From Bacteroidales bacterium (lineage in GTDB: Bacteria > Bacteroidota > Bacteroidia > Bacteroidales > F082): a stretch of 64,000 bases of DNA. The translations under genes were made by a program, and so were the position numbers. Numbering within the stretch: the first letter of the stretch is position 1; every line of letters starts with the position of its first letter. The notes below the pieces were generated by a model. That model did not search any database. It saw nothing but the letters and a program-made list of their open reading frames with translations, and was not told the origin of the DNA. Shown here one piece after another: positions 7,681 through 16,818 of the stretch. The stretch lies in the NCBI GenBank assembly GCA_024710405.1, contig JANJUV010000019.1, forward strand, positions 1-64,000. The letters run 5' to 3'.

Positions 7681-9552
7681 ATGAAAATTACTAAGAGTTT
7701 AATAAACAAAAGATTAATCTATCTATTTCTGACTTTTGTTTCGTGGCAAATCTCTTTTGCTCAGGCAGAAATCTCTATTGAACCACCTCATTGGTGGACG
7801 GGGATGAAAAACCCGGAACTGCAACTCATGGTGCATGCCAAAGAAATCGGCAACACACGGGCCTTGATTGATTATCCCGGTGTGGAGCTCAGGGAATCCA
7901 TTGCTGTTGTTAATCCCGACTACATATTCCTGAACCTGCATATCAGGCCCAATGCCCAACCTGGTACTTTTGAAATAAGGTTTATGAAAGAAGGCAAATT
8001 GCGCTACAAATATTCATATGTGCTGGAGGCACGAAAACCCGGCTCTGCCGAACGTCAGGGATTCAACAGCAGCGATGTGGTCTATCTGCTTATGCCAGAC
8101 CGATTTGTAAATGGCGATCCTGCTAATGACGATGTAGCCGGCATGAAGGAAAAGGCCAACAGAAAGAACAGTGATGGCCGCCATGGCGGGGACCTTAAAG
8201 GTATTGCCGACCATCTGGACTACTTCACTGATCTCGGTGTGACCACACTTTGGCTGAATCCGGTTTTGGAAAACAATATGCCTGCCTATTCTTACCATGG
8301 CTATGCCATCACGGATTTTTATCGCGTTGACCCGCGTTTTGGAAGCAACGAATCATACAGACAACTCATTGAGGATGCCCAGGCCAAAGGTTTGAAGATT
8401 GTTAAAGATATGGTATTTAACCATTTTGGCACCGAACACAAATGGATGAAAAGCCTTCCGATGCCCGACTGGATCAACCAATGGCCGAAGTTTACCCGTT
8501 CGAACTACAGGGCCGGAACGATTATGGATCCTTATGCATCGGAAGCCGACAAAAACCGCATGCTCAAAGGGTGGTTTGACACCTCCATGGCTGACCTCAA
8601 CCAAACCAATCCTTATGTTGCAAACTATCTGATACAGAATAGCATATGGTGGATTGAGTATGCAGGGCTGAATGGTATCAGAATGGATACCTATCCTTAT
8701 TCTGATCAAAAGTTTATGAGCAGGTGGGTGAAGGCTGTCAATGATGAGTATCCCGGTTTTTCTGTTCTGGGTGAGGCATGGCTGAATGTAGTGCCTCAGG
8801 TAGCCTATTGGCAGGACAACCATCACAATCCCGATGGATTCAGAAGCTACCTGCCCTATGTATTCAATTTTCCGCTGAAATATGCCATCACCGATGCATT
8901 TAATGAGGACAACGGCTGGAGCACGGGGGCCGCAAAACTATACGAAACCCTCAGCCTCGACTACCTGTATTCAGATCCGTTGAAAACCGTCACTTTTGCC
9001 GACAACCATGATGCCGACAGAATTTTCAGCCGGTTAGGCAAGGATATGGATAAGTTTAAGATGGCAATGGCATTTGTGTTCACCGTTCGTGGCATCCCTT
9101 CAATATATTACGGTACTGAAATTCTGATGACCGGATGGGAGCATGAGGGGCACGGATACATCCGCGAAGATTTTCCGGGCGGATGGAAGGACGATCAGGT
9201 GGATGTTTTTGAACGAAAAGGACTGTCACCGGAACAACTCGAAGCTTTTGGTTTTTTGCAGCAGTTGATGAAATGGCGTGCAGGGAAGGCAGTAATCCAT
9301 ACAGGTAACACCCGCCATTATGTCCCTGAAGACGGCATCTATGTGTTTTTCCGCTATAATGAAAACGAATCGGTGATGGTGGTGCTGAACAACAACAAGA
9401 CAGCCAAAAAGCTTGCTCTTGATCGCTTTGCTGAAGATACCGAAGGGTACACCGGAGGCCGCGATGTGTTGCAACGCACACAATTGAACGAATTCAATAT
9501 GCTCGAACTTGCTCCAATGTCGGTACGCATTATCGAATTGACCAAACCCTGA
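7681..9552 (+). CDS. SusA-like GH13 alpha-amylase/neopullulanase, exported
   Basis: A signal peptide ends near residue 28 (WQISFAQ). An N-terminal immunoglobulin-like domain of the cyclomaltodextrinase type (residues about 30-120) is followed by the GH13 barrel with LMPDRFVNGDP, nucleophile Asp336 (GIRMDTYPY), acid Glu365 (VLGEAWL) and Asp444 (FADNHDADR). It should hydrolyse alpha-1,4 glucans in the periplasm or at the surface, like SusA. The true start is the ATG at 7681, after AAAAGGAG, rather than the TTG one codon earlier. It leads a rightward operon with two GH31 genes and a second GH13 gene. No C-terminal sorting domain is visible, so periplasmic location is most likely. Confidence 0.9.
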   Translation: MKITKSLINKRLIYLFLTFVSWQISFAQAEISIEPPHWWTGMKNPELQLMVHAKEIGNTRALIDYPGVELRESIAVVNPDYIFLNLHIRPNAQPGTFEIRFMKEGKLRYKYSYVLEARKPGSAERQGFNSSDVVYLLMPDRFVNGDPANDDVAGMKEKANRKNSDGRHGGDLKGIADHLDYFTDLGVTTLWLNPVLENNMPAYSYHGYAITDFYRVDPRFGSNESYRQLIEDAQAKGLKIVKDMVFNHFGTEHKWMKSLPMPDWINQWPKFTRSNYRAGTIMDPYASEADKNRMLKGWFDTSMADLNQTNPYVANYLIQNSIWWIEYAGLNGIRMDTYPYSDQKFMSRWVKAVNDEYPGFSVLGEAWLNVVPQVAYWQDNHHNPDGFRSYLPYVFNFPLKYAITDAFNEDNGWSTGAAKLYETLSLDYLYSDPLKTVTFADNHDADRIFSRLGKDMDKFKMAMAFVFTVRGIPSIYYGTEILMTGWEHEGHGYIREDFPGGWKDDQVDVFERKGLSPEQLEAFGFLQQLMKWRAGKAVIHTGNTRHYVPEDGIYVFFRYNENESVMVVLNNNKTAKKLALDRFAEDTEGYTGGRDVLQRTQLNEFNMLELAPMSVRIIELTKP

Positions 9553-9562
9553 AAATCAGTTT

Positions 9563-12415
9563 ATGAACATCAAGAGCCGTTTTCGCTATTCCAGGTGGAT
9601 ACTTCTGCCAGTTTTTCTTTTATCCCTTAGTCTTCACCTCAATGCACAAATACTTTCAGCTGTACCCTCTCATCCACGGGTAGATGACTCCATTAGGTTT
9701 GTTTTTGATGCTTCGGCCGGCAATCAGGGACTTCTGGAGGCTGCCGGACCTCTATATTTCCACACAGGACTGATCACATCAGCCAGTGTTGACCACACCG
9801 ACTGGAAAAAAGTTGTGGGCAACTGGGGCACTGCCGATGACAGGGTGATCATGAATCCTTTGGGAAACAACCTTTATGAGTTTACGATTCATCCGCGGAG
9901 TTTTTACAACATCGGAGCTGATGTTCAGGTTCAACAATTAGCATTTGTATTCCGGAATGCTGATGGCACCCGTACAGGCAAAACATCCGAAGGAGAAGAC
10001 ATTCTGTTTCCCTTGAAAAGTTATGTACCTAAAAAGCAAACCGACAATCAGTATCTCCTGCTTCCCGGAAACTATGTTTCTCACAGCCTGAGCAAGGATC
10101 AGCTGATGGTGCAGACCGGCAAGGGAGCAATAACTTTCAGGGCATTCGGCCCCGAAATCATCGAAGTTACATGGCATCCTGATGGTTTTTCGGTACACGA
10201 CAGTTCCCATGCAGTTATCCTGCAGCCCGACCAAGGATCCATGCAGTTTGAGGAACAAAAGAACCAACTTATTTTTTCATCCGGTGCATTGAAGGTAATG
10301 ATTGGAAAAAATCCTTTTTCGGTGACTTTTCAACGAAATGAGAAATTTCTGGCAGCACATGAAAAGGGGTTTTTTGTGCGGAACGATGCCAGAGGCATCC
10401 GTTTCAGGCTCTCGGATGACGAATATATTTATGGCACCGGTGAGCGCGCAACGGCCATGAACCTTCGCGGCGACAAGTTTGAATTGTACAACCGACCCCA
10501 CTACGGATATGAGCTCGGCGCAAAAAACCTCAACTACTCACTCCCTGTGTTGGTTTCGTCACAACCCTACCTGATGCTGATTGACAATCCGCAAAAGGCT
10601 TATCTCGATATCGACAGCAAGGGTGATGGTGTGCTTGAATTTGGCACCATTGGTGGTCCGCTGCGCTATTATTTTGTCGCAGGTGATGATTATCCTGCAT
10701 TGATGCGTTCTTATGGAAAACTTACAGGCACACAATCTATGCCACCACGTTGGGCACTGGGCAACCTGCAATCACGCATGGCATATAAAACACAGGAGGA
10801 GACAACACAGATTGTGGATAAGATGATTGCAGCCGACTTTCCTATTGATGCCATTATCATCGACTTTTACTGGTTTGGTGACAGCATACTCGGCCATGTG
10901 GGCAGGCTCGACTGGTTTACCCCCAACTGGCCAGATCCCGAAACCATGATACGCTCGTTTCGTGAACAGGGTGTGAAAACCATATTGATCACAGAGCCTT
11001 ATATTATAGATACGCTGAAAAATTTTCAGATTGCTTCGGATCTGGGCATACTGGCAACAGACAGTCTTGGGGAGACATATGTGAACCGTGAGTTTTATTT
11101 CGGAGATGCAGGACTCATCGATATGTTCAATCCTGCTGCGGGCGACTGGTTTTGGGATCAGATCGACAGACAGAACAAAATAGGAGTGGCAGGTTGGTGG
11201 GGCGATCTGGGCGAACCCGAAAGTCATCCCCCAGGTATGATCCATGTAGCCGGAAAAGCCGATGAAGTGCACAATATTTTTGCCCATTACTGGCACAAAA
11301 TACTTTTTGAAAAATTCAGGGAACATTATCCCAATCAGCGCTTGTTTAACCTCAACCGAAGTGGTTTTGCAGGTTCTCAACGATATTCCATATTTCCATG
11401 GACAGGCGATGTTTCGCGCAGTTGGGGAGGATTGCAGGCCCAACTGCCGGCCATGCTGCATATGAGCCTCAGCGGCCTTCCATATATCCACGCCGATGCC
11501 GGAGGTTTTGCCATGGGAACAAAAGACGATGAACTCTACACCCGATGGCTGCAGTTTGCGGCTTTCACACCCATACTCAGGCCTCATGGCTCGGGCGTTC
11601 CCTCCGAACCAATATTTTTTAATGATACCACGCAACGCATCGTCCGCAGGTTTATGAAGCTTCGCTACGAATTGCTGCCATATATCTATACCCGTAGCTG
11701 GGAGGCAACCACTTCCGGAATGCCCATCACACGGCCCTTGTTTTTTCATCATCCCGACGATACACGTCTCAAAGGCTATGATCAGGCATATTATTTCGGT
11801 CCCGATCTTATTGTAGCTCCTGTTGTATCACCCGGACTCAGCGAAATGGAAGTGATCCTTCCCGAAGGAACATGGTACAACTGGTGGACACATAAATCTG
11901 TCGAAGGAGGAACAAAATTGAGAATGGAGGTTGATTATGAGACAATACCTGTATTTGCCCGCGCCGGTTCTATCATCCCTTTGACCGAAGCCGTGAATAC
12001 GACCGATGCTTACAGCAGCAGAAGATTGTTCCTGCATGCCTACTTACACGCAGAAGAAGGCAAGCTCAACGGCACGATGTACGAAGATGACGGCTGGGAA
12101 AACTATAGCTGGAGTAACGGCCAGTTTGAGTTGATGGCCTTTAAGGGAACGAATACGACAGAGAATGTCAGTTTGACCTTGGGTAGAACAGGTGATGGCT
12201 ATCCCGGAATGCCCGAATCAAGAATGGTGGAAGTGGTGCTGCATGGATGGAACATGAAACCTGACTCAGTTACTGTCAATGGAAAAGAAGTGAAATATGT
12301 AAAAACTGTTGTTCCCGACAGAAATACGCAGGCCTGGTGGAAAGACGAAAATGAAGTGTGGCGGGTGCGTTTTGTTTGGGACGGATCGGATTCGACCCTT
12401 GAGGTTCAAAGATAA
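9563..12415 (+). CDS. GH31 alpha-glucosidase with N-terminal accessory domain, exported
   Basis: After a signal peptide (cleavage near LHLNAQ) comes an extra domain of about 140 residues with FVFRNADGTRTG, which resembles the starch-binding-like modules placed before Bacteroidota amylases (possible DUF4961 type; inference). The GH31 catalytic region follows, with the nucleophile in GWWGDLGEPE (Asp548) and the acid/base in WTGDVSRSW (Asp616). The C-terminal part looks like the beta-sandwich and DUF5110 regions. It would release glucose from oligosaccharide ends. The nucleophile motif differs from the classical WxDMNE, so an alpha-glucosidase with other linkage preference or an alpha-xylosidase-like activity is possible. 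It lies 10 bp after the SusA-like gene. Confidence 0.87.
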   Translation: MNIKSRFRYSRWILLPVFLLSLSLHLNAQILSAVPSHPRVDDSIRFVFDASAGNQGLLEAAGPLYFHTGLITSASVDHTDWKKVVGNWGTADDRVIMNPLGNNLYEFTIHPRSFYNIGADVQVQQLAFVFRNADGTRTGKTSEGEDILFPLKSYVPKKQTDNQYLLLPGNYVSHSLSKDQLMVQTGKGAITFRAFGPEIIEVTWHPDGFSVHDSSHAVILQPDQGSMQFEEQKNQLIFSSGALKVMIGKNPFSVTFQRNEKFLAAHEKGFFVRNDARGIRFRLSDDEYIYGTGERATAMNLRGDKFELYNRPHYGYELGAKNLNYSLPVLVSSQPYLMLIDNPQKAYLDIDSKGDGVLEFGTIGGPLRYYFVAGDDYPALMRSYGKLTGTQSMPPRWALGNLQSRMAYKTQEETTQIVDKMIAADFPIDAIIIDFYWFGDSILGHVGRLDWFTPNWPDPETMIRSFREQGVKTILITEPYIIDTLKNFQIASDLGILATDSLGETYVNREFYFGDAGLIDMFNPAAGDWFWDQIDRQNKIGVAGWWGDLGEPESHPPGMIHVAGKADEVHNIFAHYWHKILFEKFREHYPNQRLFNLNRSGFAGSQRYSIFPWTGDVSRSWGGLQAQLPAMLHMSLSGLPYIHADAGGFAMGTKDDELYTRWLQFAAFTPILRPHGSGVPSEPIFFNDTTQRIVRRFMKLRYELLPYIYTRSWEATTSGMPITRPLFFHHPDDTRLKGYDQAYYFGPDLIVAPVVSPGLSEMEVILPEGTWYNWWTHKSVEGGTKLRMEVDYETIPVFARAGSIIPLTEAVNTTDAYSSRRLFLHAYLHAEEGKLNGTMYEDDGWENYSWSNGQFELMAFKGTNTTENVSLTLGRTGDGYPGMPESRMVEVVLHGWNMKPDSVTVNGKEVKYVKTVVPDRNTQAWWKDENEVWRVRFVWDGSDSTLEVQR

Positions 12416-12425
12416 CAGAAACACT

Positions 12426-14858
12426 ATGAAAAATTTGATTTATGTATTGTTCGTACTCTTTCTTGCTATGAACACGAATGCACAGAACAACCTCAACCTT
12501 ACTGTTGGCGATATGATTAGCCACGAGTGGGACGGCAGACAACTGATGGTACATGCCACCAATGCAAAAGTGTTGCTAACTTTCTACACCGAATCCATAG
12601 TGCGTGTGCGCGTGGTTCAGGCTGAGTTTGTGAAGGACTTCTCTTACGCAGTGGTGTTGGAACCTCAGGCCGTCAAGTGCATGATTACCGAGAACCGCGG
12701 ATTCATCGAGCTTCAGTCACCCGAACTAAGGGTTTTCGTCCAGCGAAATCCTGTTCGTCTGGCATTCTATGATAAGGAGGGCCGCTTGCTCAACGAAGAC
12801 GATCAGTCATTTGGTGTTTCATGGATCGGGCATCAGGTAACAGCCTACAAAACCCTGAAACCTGACGAAAAGTTTATCGGTCTGGGTGCCAAAACCGGCA
12901 ACCTCAACCGCTTTGGATCAGGTTATGTGAATTGGAACACTGACAATCCCCATTACGAAAACCACAGCGACCCACTCTACACTAGTATCCCTTTTTACAT
13001 CGGCCTGCATTCAGATCTAGCCTATGGCATTTTCTTTGATAACAGCTGGCGCACACAGTTTAACTTTGGTGCCTCAAACAACCGCTTTTCATTTTTCTCT
13101 GCCGATGGTGGCGAGATGGATTATTATTTCATCGGTGGCAACGATGTTGCCGGAATCATCAGGAATTACACATTGCTCACAGGCCGTATGTCATTGCCTC
13201 CGAAATGGAGCCTGGGATACCAGCAATGCCGCTGGAGTTATACCCCAGATACAGATGTGCTTTCGGTAGCGCGTACATTCAGGGAAAGAAACATACCGGC
13301 CGATGTGATCTATCTCGACATTGATCATATGGACCAGTATAAGATCTTTACCTGGCATCCGACGTCATTCTCGAAACCTGCCACGATGCTTGATGAGTTG
13401 AAAGCCATGAATTTCAAAACCACCATCATCGTCGATCCCGGCATCAAGGTCGATCCCGGCTATTTCGCCTACGAGGACGGTTTGCGCAAGGGGATGTTTG
13501 CCTTATATCCGGATGGGTCACCCTACACTGCACAGGTGTGGCCGGGCTGGTGTCATTTTCCCGACTTCACCAAACCCGAAGCCAGATTATGGTGGGGCGA
13601 ACAATTCAGGGATTATGTTGACAAGGGAGTTACAGGTTTCTGGAACGACATGAACGAGATTGCTACCTGGGGACAACTTGTCCCTCCGATGGTTTCTTTC
13701 GACTGGGAAGGCAGGAAGACATCCTACCAGGAAGCCAAAAACATGTATGGCATGCAGATGGCACGAAGTACTTTTGAAGGAACCCGCAAACTGCTCAACG
13801 GCCAGCGTCCCTTCAGCCTCACAAGAGCAGGATTCGCCGGTATGCAGCGCTATACAGCAGTCTGGACAGGCGATAACCAGGCACATGATGATCATATGCT
13901 TTTGGGGGTGAGGCTGGTGAATAGTCTGGGATTATCCGGAATTGCTTTTGCCGGTTACGATGCGGGGGGATTTGGCGGAAATCCCACACCAGGTCTGTAT
14001 GCCCGATGGATGAGCATTGCCGCATTTTCGCCTTTCTTCAGAGGCCATACTTCCATCAACACCAACCGCTCCGAACCCTGGTCATTTGGTGAATATGTTG
14101 AGGATATTGTACGCGACTATATTAGTTTCCGATACAGCCTGATGCCTTATATATATGCATCGTTCAATCAATCAGCCGAAGACGGACTACCGGTGCAGCG
14201 AAGCCTTGCCATTGACTATGCTAACGATGAACGGGTGTTTGAACCGGGAATCGATAATCAGTATTTCTTTGGCCCTTCACTGCTTGTTGTGCCTGTGCGC
14301 AGCGAACAAATGGCTGCAAACGTGTATCTTCCCGAAGGCCAGTGGTATGATATCTACGACGACAAGTTTTACGAAGGCAGCACCGGCTTTTTTCATCCCG
14401 CCGGCCTGAACCGACTTCCTGTTTTTGTCAAAGCCGGAAGCATAATCCCGCTCCAATCTGTAGTGCAATATACTGATCAGAAACCTTCTGACACAGTTGA
14501 ACTGCACGTGTATTTCGGATCGGACAAATCTACTTTCCTTTGGTACGATGATGATGGAACCACCTACTCTTTTGAAAAAGGCGATTTCTACAAACGCGTG
14601 GTGGAATTTGACCCTGTTGCCAATAAGATCATATTGGGCATTACCGAAGGCAGTTTCAAAAGTCATTTCAAATACATTCGGTTTGTACTGCATGGATTTC
14701 AGGCACCTATGACCAAAATTCAGATCAACGGAAAGAATTCTGGGCTTTCTGAGCCACAGAAAACTTATTTAAGTACCATTGCAAAAGATTTTCCACATTC
14801 CAAAACCATGCAATTCCTTGTTGAACATTCAGATAATCAAATTAATATTCATTGGTAA
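12426..14858 (+). CDS. GH31 alpha-glucosidase, exported
   Basis: The 810-residue product starts with a signal peptide (LFLAMNTNAQ) and has the N-terminal GH31 sandwich, then the barrel with YLDIDHMDQYKIFTW, nucleophile Asp408 in GFWNDMNE, and acid/base Asp483 in VWTGDNQAHDDHM, close to classical GH31 alpha-glucosidases. The C-terminal part carries the beta-sandwich domains and a DUF5110-like end. The open frame reaches back into the previous gene, but the ATG at 12426, 10 bp after the upstream stop, gives the signal peptide and is chosen. It differs from its neighbour in lacking the extra N-terminal domain and in the nucleophile motif, which suggests a division of labour on alpha-1,4 and alpha-1,6 ends. 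Confidence 0.88.
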   Translation: MKNLIYVLFVLFLAMNTNAQNNLNLTVGDMISHEWDGRQLMVHATNAKVLLTFYTESIVRVRVVQAEFVKDFSYAVVLEPQAVKCMITENRGFIELQSPELRVFVQRNPVRLAFYDKEGRLLNEDDQSFGVSWIGHQVTAYKTLKPDEKFIGLGAKTGNLNRFGSGYVNWNTDNPHYENHSDPLYTSIPFYIGLHSDLAYGIFFDNSWRTQFNFGASNNRFSFFSADGGEMDYYFIGGNDVAGIIRNYTLLTGRMSLPPKWSLGYQQCRWSYTPDTDVLSVARTFRERNIPADVIYLDIDHMDQYKIFTWHPTSFSKPATMLDELKAMNFKTTIIVDPGIKVDPGYFAYEDGLRKGMFALYPDGSPYTAQVWPGWCHFPDFTKPEARLWWGEQFRDYVDKGVTGFWNDMNEIATWGQLVPPMVSFDWEGRKTSYQEAKNMYGMQMARSTFEGTRKLLNGQRPFSLTRAGFAGMQRYTAVWTGDNQAHDDHMLLGVRLVNSLGLSGIAFAGYDAGGFGGNPTPGLYARWMSIAAFSPFFRGHTSINTNRSEPWSFGEYVEDIVRDYISFRYSLMPYIYASFNQSAEDGLPVQRSLAIDYANDERVFEPGIDNQYFFGPSLLVVPVRSEQMAANVYLPEGQWYDIYDDKFYEGSTGFFHPAGLNRLPVFVKAGSIIPLQSVVQYTDQKPSDTVELHVYFGSDKSTFLWYDDDGTTYSFEKGDFYKRVVEFDPVANKIILGITEGSFKSHFKYIRFVLHGFQAPMTKIQINGKNSGLSEPQKTYLSTIAKDFPHSKTMQFLVEHSDNQINIHW

Positions 14859-14868
14859 AACTCGTAAC

Positions 14869-16260
14869 ATGAAAACAAATTCCATGTCAACCCTTCTCTT
14901 TGCCGGGCTGCTTGCCCTGATGCTGATCGTTTCGTGGTCGTGCACTAACCCCAAAACCGAACAACCTCAAGAGTTTACACGGCCTGTTTCGGAGGTTGTG
15001 ACCCCCGAATGGGCAGTTGATGCATCTATTTATGAGGTAAATGTCAGACAGTTTACTCCAGAAGGCACGTTTAACGCTTTTGCTGCGCATCTTCCCCGTC
15101 TTAAAGAACTTGGGGTTGAGATTCTGTGGTTTATGCCCATTCATCCGATAGGTGAACTCAACCGTAAAGGTGGCCTCGGAAGTTATTATTCAGTTAAGGA
15201 TTACAAAGCTGTCAATCCTGAGTTCGGTACATTCGATGACTTTAAAAACCTCGTTAACCAGGCCCACGAAATGGGTTTCAAAGTCATCCTCGACTGGGTG
15301 GCTAACCACACCGCATGGGATCACCCGTGGATGACCGAACACCCCGAGTGGTATAACAGAGATGAGAATGGAAATGTTATTGCTCCGTTCGACTGGACTG
15401 ATGTTGCCGACCTGAAGTATGAAAACAACATGCCTCTTTGGGAAGCCATGACAGACGCATTGAAATTTTGGGTCAGAGAAGCCAATATTGATGGTTACCG
15501 TTGTGATGTAGCGGGAATGGTTCCGGTTGAATTTTGGGAACAGGCTCGTGTGGCCCTCGATGAGATCAAGCCGGTATTTATGCTCGCCGAAGACGAAGGT
15601 GAACGCCACCTGATGAAAAAGGCTTTTGACGCAAACTACGGTTGGGAGATGCACCACATCATGAACCATATCGCCAAAGGCGAACAAAATGCATCGCACA
15701 TGTGGACTTATTTCCGCAAAAACGATTCCATCTTCCCCGAATCATCGTACAGGATGTATTTCACTTCGAATCACGACGAAAATTCGTGGAACGGTACCGA
15801 GTTTGAACGGATGGGTGAAGGAACAAAGGCTTTTGCGGTTCTTTCCTACACTGTACCCGGTTTCCCGCTGATGTATAACGGACAGGAAGTCTCGCTGCAA
15901 AAAAGGCTATTGTTCTTCGAAAAAGATGAGATCGACTGGAACGGAGCAGATATCAGCGGATTCTACAAGACATTGAATCAGTTAAAGAAAGAAAATCCGG
16001 TACTTTGGAACGGAAGTCATGGCGGAAAAATGCGTCCGGTTAAAACCAATAACAGCAGCGAACTGTTTGCTTTCGCGCGTAAAAAGGACGACAGCAAACT
16101 GTTCGTATTCATCAACATGAGTGCAAGCGAAATCAGCTTTACAATCGAAGACGATAAAGCAGAAGGTACTTTTACCGATGTTTTCACCACGCAGGAGTTT
16201 GAACTGTCGAAAGGCACACAACTTACTCTGCCTGCATGGGGTTATCTGGTTCTAAGGTAA
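14869..16260 (+). CDS. GH13 alpha-amylase-like lipoprotein
   Basis: The 463-residue protein begins with a lipoprotein signal (hydrophobic run ending VSWSC), so it should be lipid-anchored, possibly on the cell surface. The GH13 barrel has ASIYEVNVRQFTPEG, the nucleophile Asp213 (DGYRCDVAG), acid Glu241 (MLAEDEGE) and Asp303 (TSNHDEN). It would act on maltodextrins. The longer open frame starts inside the preceding gene; the ATG at 14869 gives the lipoprotein signal and is chosen. It is the last gene of the exported glucan operon and is followed by a strong terminator. Its role matches surface amylases such as SusG, although it is shorter and has no visible binding modules. Confidence 0.87.
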   Translation: MKTNSMSTLLFAGLLALMLIVSWSCTNPKTEQPQEFTRPVSEVVTPEWAVDASIYEVNVRQFTPEGTFNAFAAHLPRLKELGVEILWFMPIHPIGELNRKGGLGSYYSVKDYKAVNPEFGTFDDFKNLVNQAHEMGFKVILDWVANHTAWDHPWMTEHPEWYNRDENGNVIAPFDWTDVADLKYENNMPLWEAMTDALKFWVREANIDGYRCDVAGMVPVEFWEQARVALDEIKPVFMLAEDEGERHLMKKAFDANYGWEMHHIMNHIAKGEQNASHMWTYFRKNDSIFPESSYRMYFTSNHDENSWNGTEFERMGEGTKAFAVLSYTVPGFPLMYNGQEVSLQKRLLFFEKDEIDWNGADISGFYKTLNQLKKENPVLWNGSHGGKMRPVKTNNSSELFAFARKKDDSKLFVFINMSASEISFTIEDDKAEGTFTDVFTTQEFELSKGTQLTLPAWGYLVLR

Positions 16261-16280
16261 ACAAAATCAATTGAAATGAG

Positions 16281-16320
16281 AAAGGGGAGTTCGTCACCGG
16301 CGAAGCTCCCCTTTGTGTTT
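16281..16320 (+). terminator. Intrinsic terminator of the exported glucan operon
   Basis: AAAGGGGAG (16281-16289) pairs with CTCCCCTTT (16306-16314), and the stem can extend inward; it is followed by a T-rich tail. It begins 20 bp after the stop of the GH13 lipoprotein gene. Confidence 0.75.
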
Positions 16321-16349
16321 TCTACTGGAAAAATTGTGCCAATCAGGCA

Positions 16350-16664
16350 TTATTCATCAATATATCCGGTTTTGTGAGAAAACTCGTGCCTCAACCTTAG
16401 AATTTCCTCCGGCCCGAGGTGGTCGCAGATGGCTCGGTGATATAATTTATGCAACTCCTCATTCATATGATCGACAGGTTCAAAAGGATTGAATTTTAAA
16501 TAGTTCCCTATTGGTTGTACCACATCGAACCGCTTCATTCCCATATTCAGTTGTGTGCACAAGGGGTTCTCACTGCCTATATCGTTTTTGTGTACGAAGA
16601 GCACAAAACTTCCGGCGAATTGGGCAACGGCCCTCAAATCATACAAATCGATGACACCTGTCAT
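16350..16664 (-). CDS. Small hypothetical protein
   Basis: I do not recognise this 104-residue protein. It has no signal peptide and no membrane segment. The C-terminal half is rich in Glu, His and Leu (HMNEELHKLYHRAICDH then LRLRHEF) and is probably helical. Composition and codon use look like those of real genes, and it occupies an otherwise empty interval between convergent operons. It begins with ATG. Confidence 0.5.
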   Translation of the reverse strand: MTGVIDLYDLRAVAQFAGSFVLFVHKNDIGSENPLCTQLNMGMKRFDVVQPIGNYLKFNPFEPVDHMNEELHKLYHRAICDHLGPEEILRLRHEFSHKTGYIDE

Positions 16665-16818
16665 AATTAACGCTATTTACAAACAAATATCAGTTTTTTT
16701 GCCTGATAGAATAATCAATGAAAAATCATTGCCTTAATATGGGATTGCTCCCACAAACTGGAAGAAAGCAACTGGAATTTTACCTTCAAACAACAACAAA
16801 TAAGAATGTCAAGCAGGT

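Noticed and set aside
10772-11752. 326-residue antisense open frame inside the first GH31 gene
   Set aside because: It lies entirely on the opposite strand of a well-supported enzyme gene and has no domain; it is a shadow of biased codon use.
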